The notes under the pieces were generated by a model, which had not been told where the DNA came from, searched no databases, and worked only from the letters and a program-made list of their open reading frames with translations. Positions 20,721-32,614 of a stretch of DNA of 55,806 bases are shown here, one piece after another. A program made the position numbers and the translations under genes. This stretch comes from Seminavis robusta (lineage: Eukaryota; Bacillariophyta; Bacillariophyceae; Naviculales; Naviculaceae), in assembly GCA_903772945.1 (NCBI GenBank), contig CAICTM010000627.1, positions 1 through 55,806 of the forward strand. Reading direction: 5' to 3'. The stretch's first letter is position 1, and every line of letters starts with the position of its first letter.

Positions 20721-23488
20721 TCAGCCTTCGTCAGCATCGGAAGAACAAAGAACGGCGCTGCAAAAGCCACCTCGTGCCGTGCAAATTGAACAGCTGGGAT
20801 TGCAGCATACTTGGTCTGGTAAACAAAGACCAGCCCCACATTCTACACAATCGTCGTTGTCGCATGCAGTGCCCGGCGGCAAGCAAGTCTCACAGCAACA
20901 GACTTCGTCGCCCGCACATTCGCTGGGACCACATGGGATGAAGGTCACGCACTTGAAGTCACGGCACTCCACTTCAGTTCGAGGGCAAGGGTCTGTTGTG
21001 CACAGAAAGACAGGGCAATCTATTGTCGTTCGACATTCTGGGTTCTCTGGCTCCTCAGTATCCTGGTCCGCATTGACCTCATCTGTGTCATTGGTGCCGT
21101 CACCGCCGGCCTCATCGGTCTCGTTCGTGTCCTTCCATGACACAAGGTACAGTACTCGTCAGCGCATGATTCATGATTTGATGGCGTAATCTGGGTGATA
21201 CTTACCTCGTCAAATGTTGCGGGTGGTTCGGGTACGACCCAATACCCATTGCACATTTGCCTTTCCGAACAGACACCACTTGCCTCGTCGCAGCAGAATT
21301 CGCTGATACTGCAAAAGTTAGACCCACACTCCTTTACTAGTGTGCATTGGAAATCACGGCAAATGTTTCTCAGGCATGGCTCTTCTGAACAAGCAGGCGT
21401 GACGCAGTCATCTTCACTCTCACAATAGAGGAGATCATTGATGGGGCGGCCGGGTTCACTCTCCTCGGGTTCATTCTCCTCGGGTTCACTCTCCTCGGGT
21501 TCATTCTCCTCGGGTTCATTCTCCTCTTCCGCGTCCAACGAGCTACAAACTTGTGGACAGCTTCCACCCGGAGGCGAACAAATTCCACAGTTTTCCCCAC
21601 AGCAAATGTCACCTGGATTACAGGTTTCATCGCCACATTTTTCACATGTGTTTTGATTGCAGGTTGTTCCCTTTGTAGCGCAGATCGAACATGTAGGGTT
21701 GCAACAGTATTCTTCCGTGCCGCATTCCGCGTCTCCGCATGGCTCTATAAATATGCATTGCAAGTTGCGACAGACATGTTTCAAACAAGGCTCTTGTTGG
21801 CAGGTCACTCGCTTGCAATCTTCATCGCTGAGGCAAGGCTCCAGGATGTTAGTAATTCCAATTGCCTTCTTCTCGTCGTAACAATAATCCAACCCTGACC
21901 AGGATTGTTTGGTTTGAAATGGAAGGGCTTGAGAGAGGTGAATAAGATGACTATGTGCACTAGCTCCAGCCAGGTACACAACTACCAACGAACGTACCCT
22001 CAATCCCCAGATTATCGCAACCAGGCACTGGACGCACGTCCAGATAAGCCCGGCGAAAGCATTTGAGACTGCCTCGACAGTCCCTATCCCCATCGCTGTG
22101 TGTTGGTTTGAGAGAAACTGCTGAGCGAAGTGATGAAACGCTTGTCAACGAAGGATATCAGGTACCTACCAATCCCCTTCACAAACTTCACACGGCCTCT
22201 CGAGCGAACACCTTGGCGTTCGAAGTCTTAGGACATACGTCGAGGGCTCGTAGCAGTAATCTGTCCCTGGTGTTCCACTAGTGGCGCAGCCTGGTACCGG
22301 AGACGAATGATCCCCTGGTCGCCGGTAACACTTCAAAGACCCCTCGCAGTCCTCATCCTTGTCACAATCCCCATGGCATTGCATACAAGGCGAAGCTGCA
22401 CTGCAACCCCCTTCTACGTCCGTCAAGAAGGGCTCCATTTCATCGGCTGATGCCAAGTCGTCGAAAGAGTTGGAGGCCGAAGGGCGCAACGAAGGGCGCA
22501 GTGTCGGCTCCAAGGAAGGAGAGGGCGTAACTGGGTAGAATGTTGGTGCCAAAGTGGAGAAGATCGTTGGGAACAGAGTTGGTCCTGACGATGGTCCTCC
22601 TGTCCTCAAATTTGTTGGTTGTTGGCTTGGTTGGGTAGAAGGACCAACTGAAGGACCAACTGAAGGAATATCACTGGGACTAATGGTTTGTGTTTGGGTA
22701 GGCGTTTGTGTCGGTACAGGGGTAGCTGGAGTGAACGTTGGTACGGGGGTAACTGAAATGGAAGTTGGCATTGGGGTAGCTACGGTGGGGAAGGTCGTGG
22801 ATGGAACCTGAGTCGGCATGGTGGTCGATGGCATTGGACTAGGCGAGCTTGTTGGTTGTGGAGTAGCCCTGGTGGGAGCAGCTGTCAATGGTCCGACAAC
22901 TGGTTCCTCTCGAAAGTCCAATGCATATGCCGAATAATAGTAGACAGATAGACCATTTCTGTTTTCAATGACGACAGTAGTATCGAGTGGCAGATTGCTA
23001 GCGACTTCATCCAACCGCAATATACCGGTGACACTTCGTTTCAGTGCGTTTTCGTTGTGGGTAACCCCACCCACTCCCTGAGCCAACACACAAGCTGCAA
23101 ATGCTTCCTGGACATCAATGCTGGCAGAAGATAATGCTACCGTAGTATCCACTTCGCTGGGGCCGCCACCTAGCCGTATCAGGAAGCCTCGAAAGCCATC
23201 TCCTTCTGCAGCAGTCGATGACAACCTCCAAGAATGCTCAACTCCAGTTTTCAGGGATAGTAACTCTCGAGGCTGAAGAATCTGACCATTAATCTCCAAT
23301 TGTAGATTGTTTTCCTCCAAGCTACCAGTGGTTATCGCCACGGCTGAACTTCGGTGGTTGCCTCCTACAGCGGCAACTCCACCAGGACAGCCTCCAGCTC
23401 CATTGGGGAAGGCTATAGTGCGCCGAGCAAACAGAAGGAGACCGTATACCCCCCAGAAAGAAACCCGGACCCACACGCCTGGGACCAT
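20721..23488 (-). CDS. Secreted ACR protein D (reeler-like domain, Thr/Pro linker, two ACR domains, five CCN-type modules)
   Basis: Four-exon model: 23488-22170, 22095-21998, 21894-21206, 21131-20721, giving 838 aa. The upstream ATG at 23560 is possible, but the one at 23488 puts the signal peptide at the start. Order: signal peptide; reeler-like domain (GFRGFLIRLGGG, GVGGVTHN, VVIENRNGLSVYYY); Ser/Thr/Pro-rich mucin-like linker; two ACR domains with CHGDCDKDEDC and CEGDCDGDRDC; then Cys-rich modules with CG...CCN-x2-C-x-IC in five variants. An EENEPEESEP acidic repeat (21438-21525) splits the modules. The last intron's acceptor is weakly supported. The protein ends without the R-x-L tail seen in its relatives, so a final exon may be missing. 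Confidence 0.75.
21438..21525 (-). repeat. Acidic EENEP/EESEP tandem repeat within gene D
   Basis: Five copies of an 18-bp unit (ggttcattctcctcg and its ggttcactctcctcg variant on the plus strand), encoding Glu-Glu-Asn/Ser-Glu-Pro. Confidence 0.85.
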
Positions 23489-24175
23489 CTTTCCTTTCCT
23501 CCCCAATTCGTTGCTACTGGCGATCTGGAGCACAACGCACAGCAAAGTCTTGCCACCCACCTAACCAACTGGACGGCTATCAGGACTTCAGCCGAGAGGA
23601 TTTGCACATGAACCTCTTAACAACTAGCTAGCTCTCCGGGACGGTGGCAGTGATTGTGGTGCGGCTGTTTGCTGGACAAGGGACAGGGACAAGGGACACG
23701 GATCCTCGATGGATGAAGGGAAGCCCATGTATCACGAGCCGCTCTAGCGGCAACACAGTTAATTAAAGGAAATTTTGTCACACTTAGCCTAAATAAAGCT
23801 CGTTCCCTCCTTAGTTACAGTCCTGCCGGACGAAAGCGTACGTCGACTCGTCCGTTCCCACTGAATCGATGTTTCCTTTTCTTCATAGGCAGTACCGGTA
23901 CAGTAGTCTAGCTCGTACTATGGTACATTGCACCGGTGTGCGGTGCTGACTAACTACCGGTACCGATAGGTGCCTTGAGTGCTACTGTACAGGTTTCAAA
24001 CTAAAGAAGATCCGAAGTCATCAATCGTCCCGTGACCGCCACTTGGTTTACCGTATGATACGTATATGTATTATTCTACAGCGCAATATCACTGCTGTCA
24101 TCTTCCAACAGTATGAACGTCGTTCCAGAGAAGATTCCGGTTTCTTCTGTCAAACCCACAAGCTAGGCCAGCTAT
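23489..24175. other. Intergenic region between ACR genes D and E
   Basis: 5' region of gene D and 3' flank of gene E. It is rich in short palindromes of the TACCGGTA and GTACCGGTAC type near 23890-23975. No gene seen. Confidence 0.6.
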
Positions 24176-27100
24176 CTAAGCACTGCTTCGTCTGAGGTGC
24201 CTCTCGCGTTGACCTCCTCCAGTATCATCGGCAGGATCATAACAGTAATCGATATCTACTTTTGCAACAAAGCCACACATCGTTTAGGAACACATTCCAC
24301 GTTCAAAGTAACAAGCTGTTTGACCCACAACCCAGACCGTGAACTTACTTCCGTGTTGGTCTCCCGAGCAGCCAGGGACATACTGTGGTATGTTTGATCG
24401 TCTAACCATGCACCTGAGGCCTCCCTGGCAGTCCTCATCGGCGTCGCAGTCCTGGAATAGCACGAAGAGACCAAAAACATTATTTCCTGAACGCTTTGCG
24501 TAAGGCACGTCCTCTGTTTCTTTCTTTGGTTCACAAACTTACGCCTTGACACTTCAAGCATGGTTTCTCGGCAGAACATGGCTGGACACGAGGGCGGAGA
24601 GACTGCGGGTCGGGCTTGTAGCAGTAGTCATAACCTGTCATTGAAAGCATCAAAGAATAGCGTGAGCGCTGAAGTTTTCATTGAAAACATCTATATCTAC
24701 GTAGCCGGCAGTGGTGTCTTACCAGCCAAGCCCCGCCCATTGCATCCGGGTACCCGACTCAACTCTCCTGCACGTCGGTTCCAGCACTCGAGATCGTCTG
24801 CACACTGTAGCATAGATTCCAAGCAGCAGAAGAACAAACAAGATGCGCGGTGTGAGATACTATTGCGGTACCATGATACTTGTTGGCGCATGCATGCCTA
24901 CCTGAAAATCGTAGTCGCAGTCACCAAAACATTCGGAGCAGGGTGAGAATTGTGTACAGCTGGTCTCCCGGAGTTGGGGCAACGTGGCCGGTCCGCTGTT
25001 CTCATAGATCGGACAGTCAAAGAAGTCGCACTTGTTGGCGGGGTTACGACCCACGAAACCACCATTGGGACATGTATACACATCATGTGCACAGACCGCC
25101 AAGGGCGGGCAAGGTTCGAATTCGCAGTTCGGTGGCACTCGCCCTACGTAGTCACCCGATGGGCATTGGATGACATCCGCAGCACACACGGCATTTGGTG
25201 GGCATTCTTCAAAGGAACAGTGGGGAGGAACTCGGCTCACCGTGGCACCCGACGGACATTCGTAAACATCCAGCGGACAGGCTGCAACTGGCGGGCATTC
25301 TTCAAAGTCACAATCCGGTGGGACACGGCTCACAGTGTCACCAGACGGACACTCGTATACATCCTGTGGACAGGCAACCATTGGACATGGTTCAAAGGCA
25401 CAATCAGGTGGTACTCGGCCCACAATGTCACCGGACGGACATTCGTAAACATCCAGTGGACAGGCTGCAACTGGGGGGCATTCTTCAAAGGCACAATATG
25501 GCGGCACCCGGCTCACAATGTCACCAGATGGACATTCATAGACATCCTGTGGACAGGCAACCACTGGACAAGGTGCAAAGGCACAATCTGGTGGCACTCG
25601 GCCCACGGAATCCCCATCTGGGCATTGAAAGACGTCTGAAGTACAGGCAACCACTGGACAGGCTTCAAAGGCACAATCTGGTGGCACTCGGCCCACAAAA
25701 TCACCAGATGGACATTCATAGACATCCTGGGGACAGGCAACCACTGGACATGGTTCAAAGGCACAATCTGGTGGCACTCGGCCCACGAAATCACCAGATG
25801 GACATTCATAGACATCCTGGGGACAGGCAACCACTGGACATGGTTCAAAGGCACAATCTGGTGGCACTCGGCCCACGAAATCACCAGATGGACATTCATA
25901 GACATCCTGAGGACATGCAGTTTCTGGACAAGGTGCAAAATCGCAATGTGGTGGCACACGGCTCACAAAGTCCCCATCTGGACATTGAAAGACGTCCAAA
26001 GTACAGGCTCCGCCCGTACCTTCGAACGTTCCTTCAAACGTTCCTTCAATTGTTCCTTCATGAGTGCCATCATGAGTTCCTTCATCAGTACCTTCCGGCG
26101 ATGGCATGGGGGTTGTCACGACCGGCCCTGCCGGTTGAGGTTGGTTGGGCGGCATGTCGGCTCTATCAAAGCAGTAGTCTCTTCCAGGATATCCATATCC
26201 GTAGCAACCAGGCACTGTCTCGTTGGATCCATTGAATCTATGGAAGCACTCGAGGTTTCCCGCACATTCATGGTCGCCATCGCAGTCCTGAGGAGACACA
26301 ACGTCAAGTCGAAAAGAGCGTGAGACGAGGATAAGCACTACAATGATCAGTAACAATAAAAAGCCACCACCCAATTACGCACCCCCTCACACTTTCCACA
26401 AGGTCTCTCGCTCGTACAGTCTTCTGGCCCCGACCGCAAGACGGATGGATAGATCCAAGGATCGAAACAATAGTCACGTCCTATCAATGCCATCAACATG
26501 TGGTTCACAGCAAAGAAAGGTTGAGAACGGTGCGGCAAGAAGAAGCAACCACAATCACACAATCTCCAGCTCTTACCCATAAGTCCATATCCCGCGCACC
26601 CAGGGACAGGCGTATAGTCCCATTGATCACGCTGAAAGCAGGCCAAGTGACCTTCACACTGAATGGACCGAAGAACCATGAAAAATTGAGACGACTGTTG
26701 CCACTGAGACCACTACTTCAAGGCCAGACATGCAAACTTACATCTAGATCGGTATCGCAGTCTCCTTCACAGACACTGCAAGTATTGTTTTCACTACAGG
26801 TTGGAAAGACACTGGTCAGTTCAGGCCATACAGGTTCGGTCGTCGGTCCCTGGGCCAAAACGGCGCTGCCATCATCGTCAAACCAAACAGTTGGTTCCAT
26901 GACTTGGGGATTAGTAGTGTCGCTAAAGGTCGGATTAAAGGTTGGACCATACGTGGGTTCAAAGAAGTCTTCTCCTACTACTGGGGCAGCTACTGGAGCC
27001 GGGTTGTTGATGGGGCGTTCGGTTGGTGCAGTGGGACGTTTGGTTGGTGCAGTGGGACGTTTGGTGGGTGCTGTAGGACGTTTGGTGGGCACCGTAGGTC

Positions 27101-27788
27101 GTTTGGTGGGAGCCGGAATCGGGGGGTTGGTCACGGGAGCCGTGGGTCTTTTGGTAGGTGCTGTGGGTTGTTTGGTGGGACGAGGAGTTGGTTGTTTGGT
27201 CACAGTGGCGGTCACCCCCACGGCATGCAAGGTGTACGAAGAATAATAGTACTCGGATACACCATTGGCGTTTGCCACAACCACCGTGACATCCAACGTC
27301 ATGGACCGGGATTCTTGACCTACAAACAAACTTCCCGATACGCTGGATTTCAGCAATTTACTTCGATGAGTGGCGCCACCGACTCCTTGTGTCGTACAGA
27401 CATCTGCGACTTGGACCATGCCTCCCATGCCGGGTAGATTGCCCAGCGACGCAGTGGTATCGATATTGCCATTGCCTCCATCCAATCGCAACAAGAACCC
27501 ACGAAAGCCGTCGCTTCCACTGTAGAGTTCCCATGTGTGATCTTGGTCGATTTCCACTTGAAAGGGTACCGACGAACTCAGTGTGTTCCCATTAATAGCC
27601 AGCTCAATACCATAGTCATCCAAATCGCCGGATTCAATGGTGGGCATGGTCGAGTGGATTCCACCGACGGCTGCTACGCCGCCGGGACAGGAGCCGGCTC
27701 CTGTGGGGAATCCATGCACCACATCTAGTAGTACCAGAGAAGATACCACTACAACTACACCAACTGTTAGCAGTAGGGACTTTATCAT
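24176..27788 (-). CDS. Secreted ACR protein E (reeler-like domain, four ACR domains, eleven CPSGD repeats)
   Basis: Eight-exon model: 27788-26742, 26658-26577, 26480-26383, 26287-24902, 24804-24723, 24634-24543, 24451-24349, 24258-24176. All introns are GT-AG and in frame, giving 990 aa. Order: signal peptide; reeler-like domain (GFRGFLLRLDGG, GVGGATH, VTVVVANANGVSEYYY); PTKRPTAPTKRP-type linker; ACR1; ACR2; an EGT(F/H/D) repeat; eleven ~30-residue modules of the form ACPQDVYECPSGDFVGRVPP + C-x-F-x2-CP; ACR3; ACR4; and a basic tail QRERHLRRSSA. The CPxG...RxPxxCxFxxCP module also occurs in other algae and bacteria. The second exon resumes ACR1 exactly at the Cys after DCDTDLD, and the last intron keeps the G-x-x-DYC end. 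Extracellular or cell-wall role inferred. Confidence 0.86.
25000..26010 (-). repeat. 90-bp tandem repeat encoding CPSGD modules in gene E
   Basis: Eleven ~90-bp units. The copies at about 25731-25820 and 25821-25910 look identical and neighbours differ by a few bases, while the outer copies have diverged. This points to recent unequal exchange in the middle of the array. Confidence 0.9.
27000..27200 (-). repeat. PTKRPTA repeat in the linker of gene E
   Basis: Tandem copies of a ~24-bp unit (ggtgcagtgggacgtttggt on the plus strand) encoding Pro-Thr-Lys-Arg-Pro-Thr-Ala. The linker is basic, unlike the acidic or neutral linkers of the other members. Confidence 0.85.
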
Positions 27789-28874
27789 TGTGCTTTCGAT
27801 TGTCGCAATAGAGCAGTGTACTGGCTATTTCCACCGTATGGATTCAATTCGCGCCAGTGACCAAAGTTGGGGACAGTTTATGGCGAAAGATGTGGTTTTT
27901 TCTCGCTCAGGCTTGTCATGATTGATGCAGGAACCTTCTTCAATCCCTTGGATGTGCTGCTGCCAAGACTCTTGTGGGATGCAACCGACTTCACATGGAC
28001 GAACGGAAACCTTGGCCAATTTTTTGAAACGTGGATACTAACGTCGCGTGGGGAACAAGGAGAAAATCCGGAACAGATCAAGACGCGTTTAGCAAACTGT
28101 GGCGTGAAGGAATGGCGGTCAATGACATCCCGTTGGAGACAATTGTACCAGTGGCATCAATACAGTCAGGCCCCGATATTGTACGACTACCGTAGTTTAA
28201 AGTTTGTATGCTATGTTGCCGCCTCTAGCTAGATTGTTTCATTGCCTTTTTTCGGGTTATCCGTAGCCTCATTCTCTACACCATGCCCAAACATTTACAT
28301 GATCCGCACTTCTGGACTGCTACAGTAAGTCTCGCATGGCATCTGTCCGTCTTGAGATACTGTAGCATACCGTAGCTAGCTAGTCATTCCTGGTACTGGT
28401 ATGTGAGGAGCAACCTTCACTTGCCAGTTATCTTATTAAAGTGCCTGAGAGAAGACTGGAGCTCGTGTATTGACAGCTCTGCGGGATCCTTGCGAGGTTC
28501 ATTGATATTTGACAGCTCGACTGGATTGTCACAAAGTGACATCGGCTGTCTCTGCCACGACATGTTCTGACGTTGCCATGACTGCAGCATGCGTGCGTGC
28601 CACTACCGGTACAGATGCGAAAGTTACAGTCATCCCCACGGCCCCGGAAGCTTCAGGATGGCCGCTCATAAATCTGGTAACGGCTCTAAAACAGAATAAC
28701 TTTGTCCAAGCAAAAGTTTCACTGTCATTCCAATTCTCATTGTAAAGCTGTCTATTGCCGTGGCTGCCGTCCCTTCATTCATTCATTCTACATGTACCTA
28801 CCTTTTGTTCGCAAAAGTTTTCTTTCTTTCTCGATTGTATCTCTCGATTGTATATCATCTCGAATCGCTTGACC
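27789..28874. other. Divergent intergenic region
   Basis: About 1.1 kb between the start of ACR gene E (minus) and the next plus-strand gene. Short ORFs on both strands have no protein-like features. It contains CTAGCTAG runs near 28375-28385 and a run of ATTC before 28800. Confidence 0.5.
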
Positions 28875-29555
28875 ATGATGGCGACACAGCAACCAACGAC
28901 TCATGCGGGTGCTCTTTGGGGTGGTCTCAAGGGCGCCGGCAAGAAAGCATCGATTGCCGGTCAAAAGGCGAAATTGGGTGGCGAGATGCTCTTGCTGGAC
29001 CAGAAAATCAAGAATCGCAAACAGAATTTTGGAATTGGTCTGTACGATCACTTGGCCAACATTGCCGATGGCGATGCCATGTTTATCATTGACAATCCCG
29101 CGTTGGAGAATATTCGAGGACTGTTTGTGACGACCTACAAGGACAACAAGGCACTCCACCAAAAGGTCAAGGGCCACCAACTCAAATTGGCGCAAGTGGC
29201 AGAAGAACGAAGGTGTGTCCAATCGCGCCACGGCGGGAAGCTTTCCTTTGACGTTCCGGCCGATACCGTGGGAGAGCGAATCATGAATGCTCCCAAATTG
29301 GCTCGTATTGCCGGACAGGAAACCAAAGTCAAAACTGCCAAGGCTGTCGTGGAACGGGAAATGACAGCCAACAAACAAAATTTTGGTTTGGCATTGTATG
29401 CTCATTTGGTAGAACTGGAACTCTGCGATCACTGGGTGCCAGAGGATAAGGATGTCCGCTTCCACTACGAAGAATGCAGAAGAGACATTGCCAGATTCGA
29501 AATTATCAAGGACGAAAAGGGGGAAGATATTGATGTTTTGGGTAATGAAAATTAA
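28875..29555 (+). CDS. Conserved soluble protein with duplicated K/FG helical segments
   Basis: 226-aa single-exon protein starting at the MMATQQ methionines (28875). The upstream in-frame extension to 28755 is hydrophobic and lies in the probable 5' UTR. It contains an internal duplication: GQKAKLGGEMLLLDQKIKNR then KQNFGIGLYDHL (about 29-58), and GQETKVKTAKAVVEREMTAN then KQNFGLALYAHL (about 150-181). It is Lys/Glu-rich and helical, with no signal peptide or membrane segment. I recall related K-x-FG-x-x-LY segments in other stramenopile proteins, but no function is known to me. Confidence refers to being a real gene. Confidence 0.75.
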   Translation: MMATQQPTTHAGALWGGLKGAGKKASIAGQKAKLGGEMLLLDQKIKNRKQNFGIGLYDHLANIADGDAMFIIDNPALENIRGLFVTTYKDNKALHQKVKGHQLKLAQVAEERRCVQSRHGGKLSFDVPADTVGERIMNAPKLARIAGQETKVKTAKAVVEREMTANKQNFGLALYAHLVELELCDHWVPEDKDVRFHYEECRRDIARFEIIKDEKGEDIDVLGNEN

Positions 29556-30275
29556 TCAATAGATTGAGATTGAGATTCAATGACATTTTGTTTGGACAAA
29601 AGTGGAAGTACATGTACGGCGAATAAAACAGATTTATACATTCAGTTTCAAGCAGGAGACCCTCTGGGTCAGCTTTACCTGAGAAGCAGGGCCTTTTCGA
29701 CTGCTCATTTTTGCTCCGAAAGGTGGGGCGCCAAAACATTGAACCCCACCATCGGCACCGGTACCTCCAGCTAGCTGACACAACTTGAATTTCGAACCGT
29801 CGTTGCCTCTGGCTGACCCACACACGCACCCCCACGGAGCACAAGGCATCCTGGCTTATTGTTTCGACGCCTCTGGAACGAAAGGACATAGTCTACCAAA
29901 AACAGGGACGCTTGAATCCAGCCTAAAGTGACGAGAAGTACATTGTACCATTTCAAAAATGCCAAGTCAAGGTTGCCTCCACCGGAATTGGATGGAAACA
30001 GAAAAAGAGTGCAAATGGGCACTTATTAGGGAAGACGTTTGTCAAAGCAATGCCGAACAACTGCCTTATCTACTCAGTTTTTGACGTCAAAAAGATTAGC
30101 CTTTCAACTAACTGTTGCCCATCATAGCTATAGCATACTGGTAGGTTAATTAAGAAAACGCCAACGTTCTACCTTGTCCTTTCACTCCTTTTTGTTGCAA
30201 AGTATCTGTTGATTGATTGATTGATTGAATTGACTACACTTGACTTACTTGACGACCTGCACATCATTCATCACA
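29556..30275. other. Convergent intergenic region
   Basis: 720 bp between two converging genes. A minus-strand 83-codon ORF at 29771-30022 has one hydrophobic stretch (KWYNVLLVTLGWIQASLFLV) but no support beyond that. A TTGA repeat run (tgattgattgattgattg) occurs near 30210-30228. Confidence 0.5.
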
Positions 30276-31004
30276 TCACCTCCGACTGAATTGGCCCCGC
30301 ATTTCGGATCGAAATACCTTTTTCATGCGTGTTTCCATGGTTTTCTTTTCTTCGGGCGTGAGCAACTGCCGGGCATATGTCTGCATGAGCGTTTTCATTT
30401 CATCGGGATTATTGGGTACGGGTTTGCCTTGTTTTTGGAGCAATTGAATCAATCGATGCGTTTGGATCGTCATTTCAAAGGCCATGAGTTCGGCATCCAA
30501 AGTTTCCAACGTAATATCGCACTCATTGGCCACTTTGATTTTTTCCAACTTGTTATGGGAAAGCGCCTCGTTCAAATCCGCCACCACCGCATCGCGTCCC
30601 ACGAGGGACACGAGCCGTTCCACAATCAGTTTGGTTTGCTTGGCTTTGACCACTTCGGTGGAACTCCGAATTCCCGGCATGCTAGCCTTCCAACTATCCG
30701 TCTGTTTGGCCAATCCATCGTGGTAGGCACCCAACGTGAATTTCTCTACCTTGCCCATGTCTTCCATTTGCTCGATGAACGTCTTGCGATTTCGTTCGTC
30801 AGTCCAACCACTGAACCAACCCGTGCCACTCGTACTACTAGTGGTACTGGAAAAGGAGGATGTCCGTCCTTGATGGTTCCAACCAGAGGACAAAGGGCAT
30901 CTTGCCGTCGCCACTACTTGGCATGGTAATCTGGCTCTTTTATGGATGCTGCTTGTTGCTGGTCGGATCAGCAAACCAGTCAATAATGGACGGAGAGACG
31001 CCAT
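30276..31004 (-). CDS. Unidentified protein, probably mitochondrial
   Basis: 242-aa single-exon protein. The first ~60 residues are rich in Arg, Ser, Thr and Ala with almost no acidic residues (MASLRPLLTGLLIRPATSSI...), typical of a mitochondrial transit peptide. Residues from about 65 on form charged amphipathic helices, with a conserved-looking block FTLGAYHDGL...SWKASMPGI and a C-terminal LTPEEKKTMETRMKKVF. No catalytic motif or membrane helix. I do not recognise the family. A mitochondrial role is inferred only from the N-terminus. Confidence 0.72.
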   Translation of the reverse strand: MASLRPLLTGLLIRPATSSIHKRARLPCQVVATARCPLSSGWNHQGRTSSFSSTTSSTSGTGWFSGWTDERNRKTFIEQMEDMGKVEKFTLGAYHDGLAKQTDSWKASMPGIRSSTEVVKAKQTKLIVERLVSLVGRDAVVADLNEALSHNKLEKIKVANECDITLETLDAELMAFEMTIQTHRLIQLLQKQGKPVPNNPDEMKTLMQTYARQLLTPEEKKTMETRMKKVFRSEMRGQFSRR

Positions 31005-32614
31005 GGTTGTTATTGGTGGGATGTGGTTGGTTCATAGAATGTGGGTGATGGGTTAGAGTGATGATGTTTGATCCTTCCAGGCCACTCATTTTTGCACACA
31101 GCTCTGCTGGTTGGATAGTCATCCATCCATCCCACCGCATGTACTACTGGCACCTGGGTATCCTTTTACATGCATTCCGGCTGATTGGGGGCTACGGTAT
31201 CTCTGACCTGCACAAAGTCTGCTTGCACAGGGTACAAAACTATATTATTTGCAGGCACAAAGTTGCACAATCGATCTCCGATTACCAACACAGAAGCATT
31301 CAGACAGGTTCATTGACATCCACACAAAAGAGAGGTACAATCAAATCCAAGTATAAAAGGGCTAGCTATGATAGTAGTAGCTAGTCTGTGTAGCGGTACA
31401 GTAGAAGGCTGAGTGGCTGTTCCAAATTTAACATTCAGATTCAGGGATCCAAAATAAATTTGACAGGAGCACAAGCTCTGACATCCACTGGATGCGTTGC
31501 GAGTAGCTGATGGAAGATTTGGGCCACCCAAATGGATTGACAGCCAGGCCGAGACATCTCCAACTGCTTCTATCAATATTACGGTAAACGGCTAGCTAGC
31601 TACATGTACCTGGCCAAGACGGATGACGGACAGATGAGAGTCCCCAATCTGATTCATCCAGCCAGTGCTCTTCCACGAGGACCATCAACCTTGAGTCGCA
31701 GAGCCCAAAGTTTGCTTGTCTTGATCCACCTCTCTTGTATTGGTGTATCAAGACTGCTCTTTGGTTGCCCCGCCCGCCCGCTCCGAGGTGGTCAGGAGAG
31801 TCCATTCCCAGACTCAATCACGAGTCTGTGTCATGTCTCTGCTGGGGCTCTGTTCTGCTTGACGATGCAAATCTTGCAAAATTCCATCTTGCAGTGAGAT
31901 TCTAAACCCTCTGGAGATCCACTCACTCACACTCATCCTGCCTTTCTGTCATCGCTCCACCCGGCCACTTATCCCTGAATGGATGCCAACACATTCTTAT
32001 CAAACCCGTAGAAGCAAAAATGTAGCAAAAGCAAACAACTATTCCTTCCTGCACTGCCTCGCTCTGGAAGAAAGGTAGTATTTTAACAATGATTGGCTAG
32101 CCACAACTGTGCCTTCCAATGAGGGTTTCACTTCCACTCTATTGATGCTTGAAGACAGGGTAGGTCCACGGCACTTTCAGGCCGTTTACCAAAGCAGAAT
32201 TCCAATGGCTGCATCGCAGTCCGTGTGGAGTGTGGAGTAAACCATGTCCGCCCAGTGCTTGCTGGCCGGCTAGCTAGCTACTGGTGGCTGATACTGTAGC
32301 TACCGCACTACATACGTCATCAGAAGCGTCTTCGTCTGTTCTTGCTGGATCCTTCGACCAGATCCAGATCCTGTCCAGCAGCCGTACACAGCAACCGCCT
32401 ATGTGACAAGTGCGCTTGCCCGCGTCAAAAGCGCGTTATCGACCATTGACAACCCAAATTATCCAAAAGCCATTTTTAACCTTTTATTCTTCTTTCTTTT
32501 ACCGAAGAGAACGAGGTAGTTTGTTAGACTCTACTATCTAGCTAGTAGACTCTACTATCTAGCTAGTAGACTCGGTTAGCTAGCTAGACATACTTCTGCC
32601 AGAAGTAAGGTACA
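31005..32614. other. Divergent intergenic region with CTAG-rich repeats
   Basis: 1.6 kb between two divergent genes. Contains several GCTAGCTAG runs and a 24-bp direct repeat (actctactatctagctagtag) at about 32527-32573, close to the start of the CRAL-TRIO gene. Short ORFs do not look coding. Confidence 0.55.

Noticed and set aside
25195..26235. 346-codon plus-strand ORF opposite ACR gene E
   Set aside because: It is the antisense shadow of the 90-bp repeat array; its repetitive His/Gln-rich sequence follows from the CPSGD codons.
29771..30022. 83-codon minus-strand ORF with one hydrophobic stretch
   Set aside because: Too short, no family resemblance and located in a convergent 3' region.
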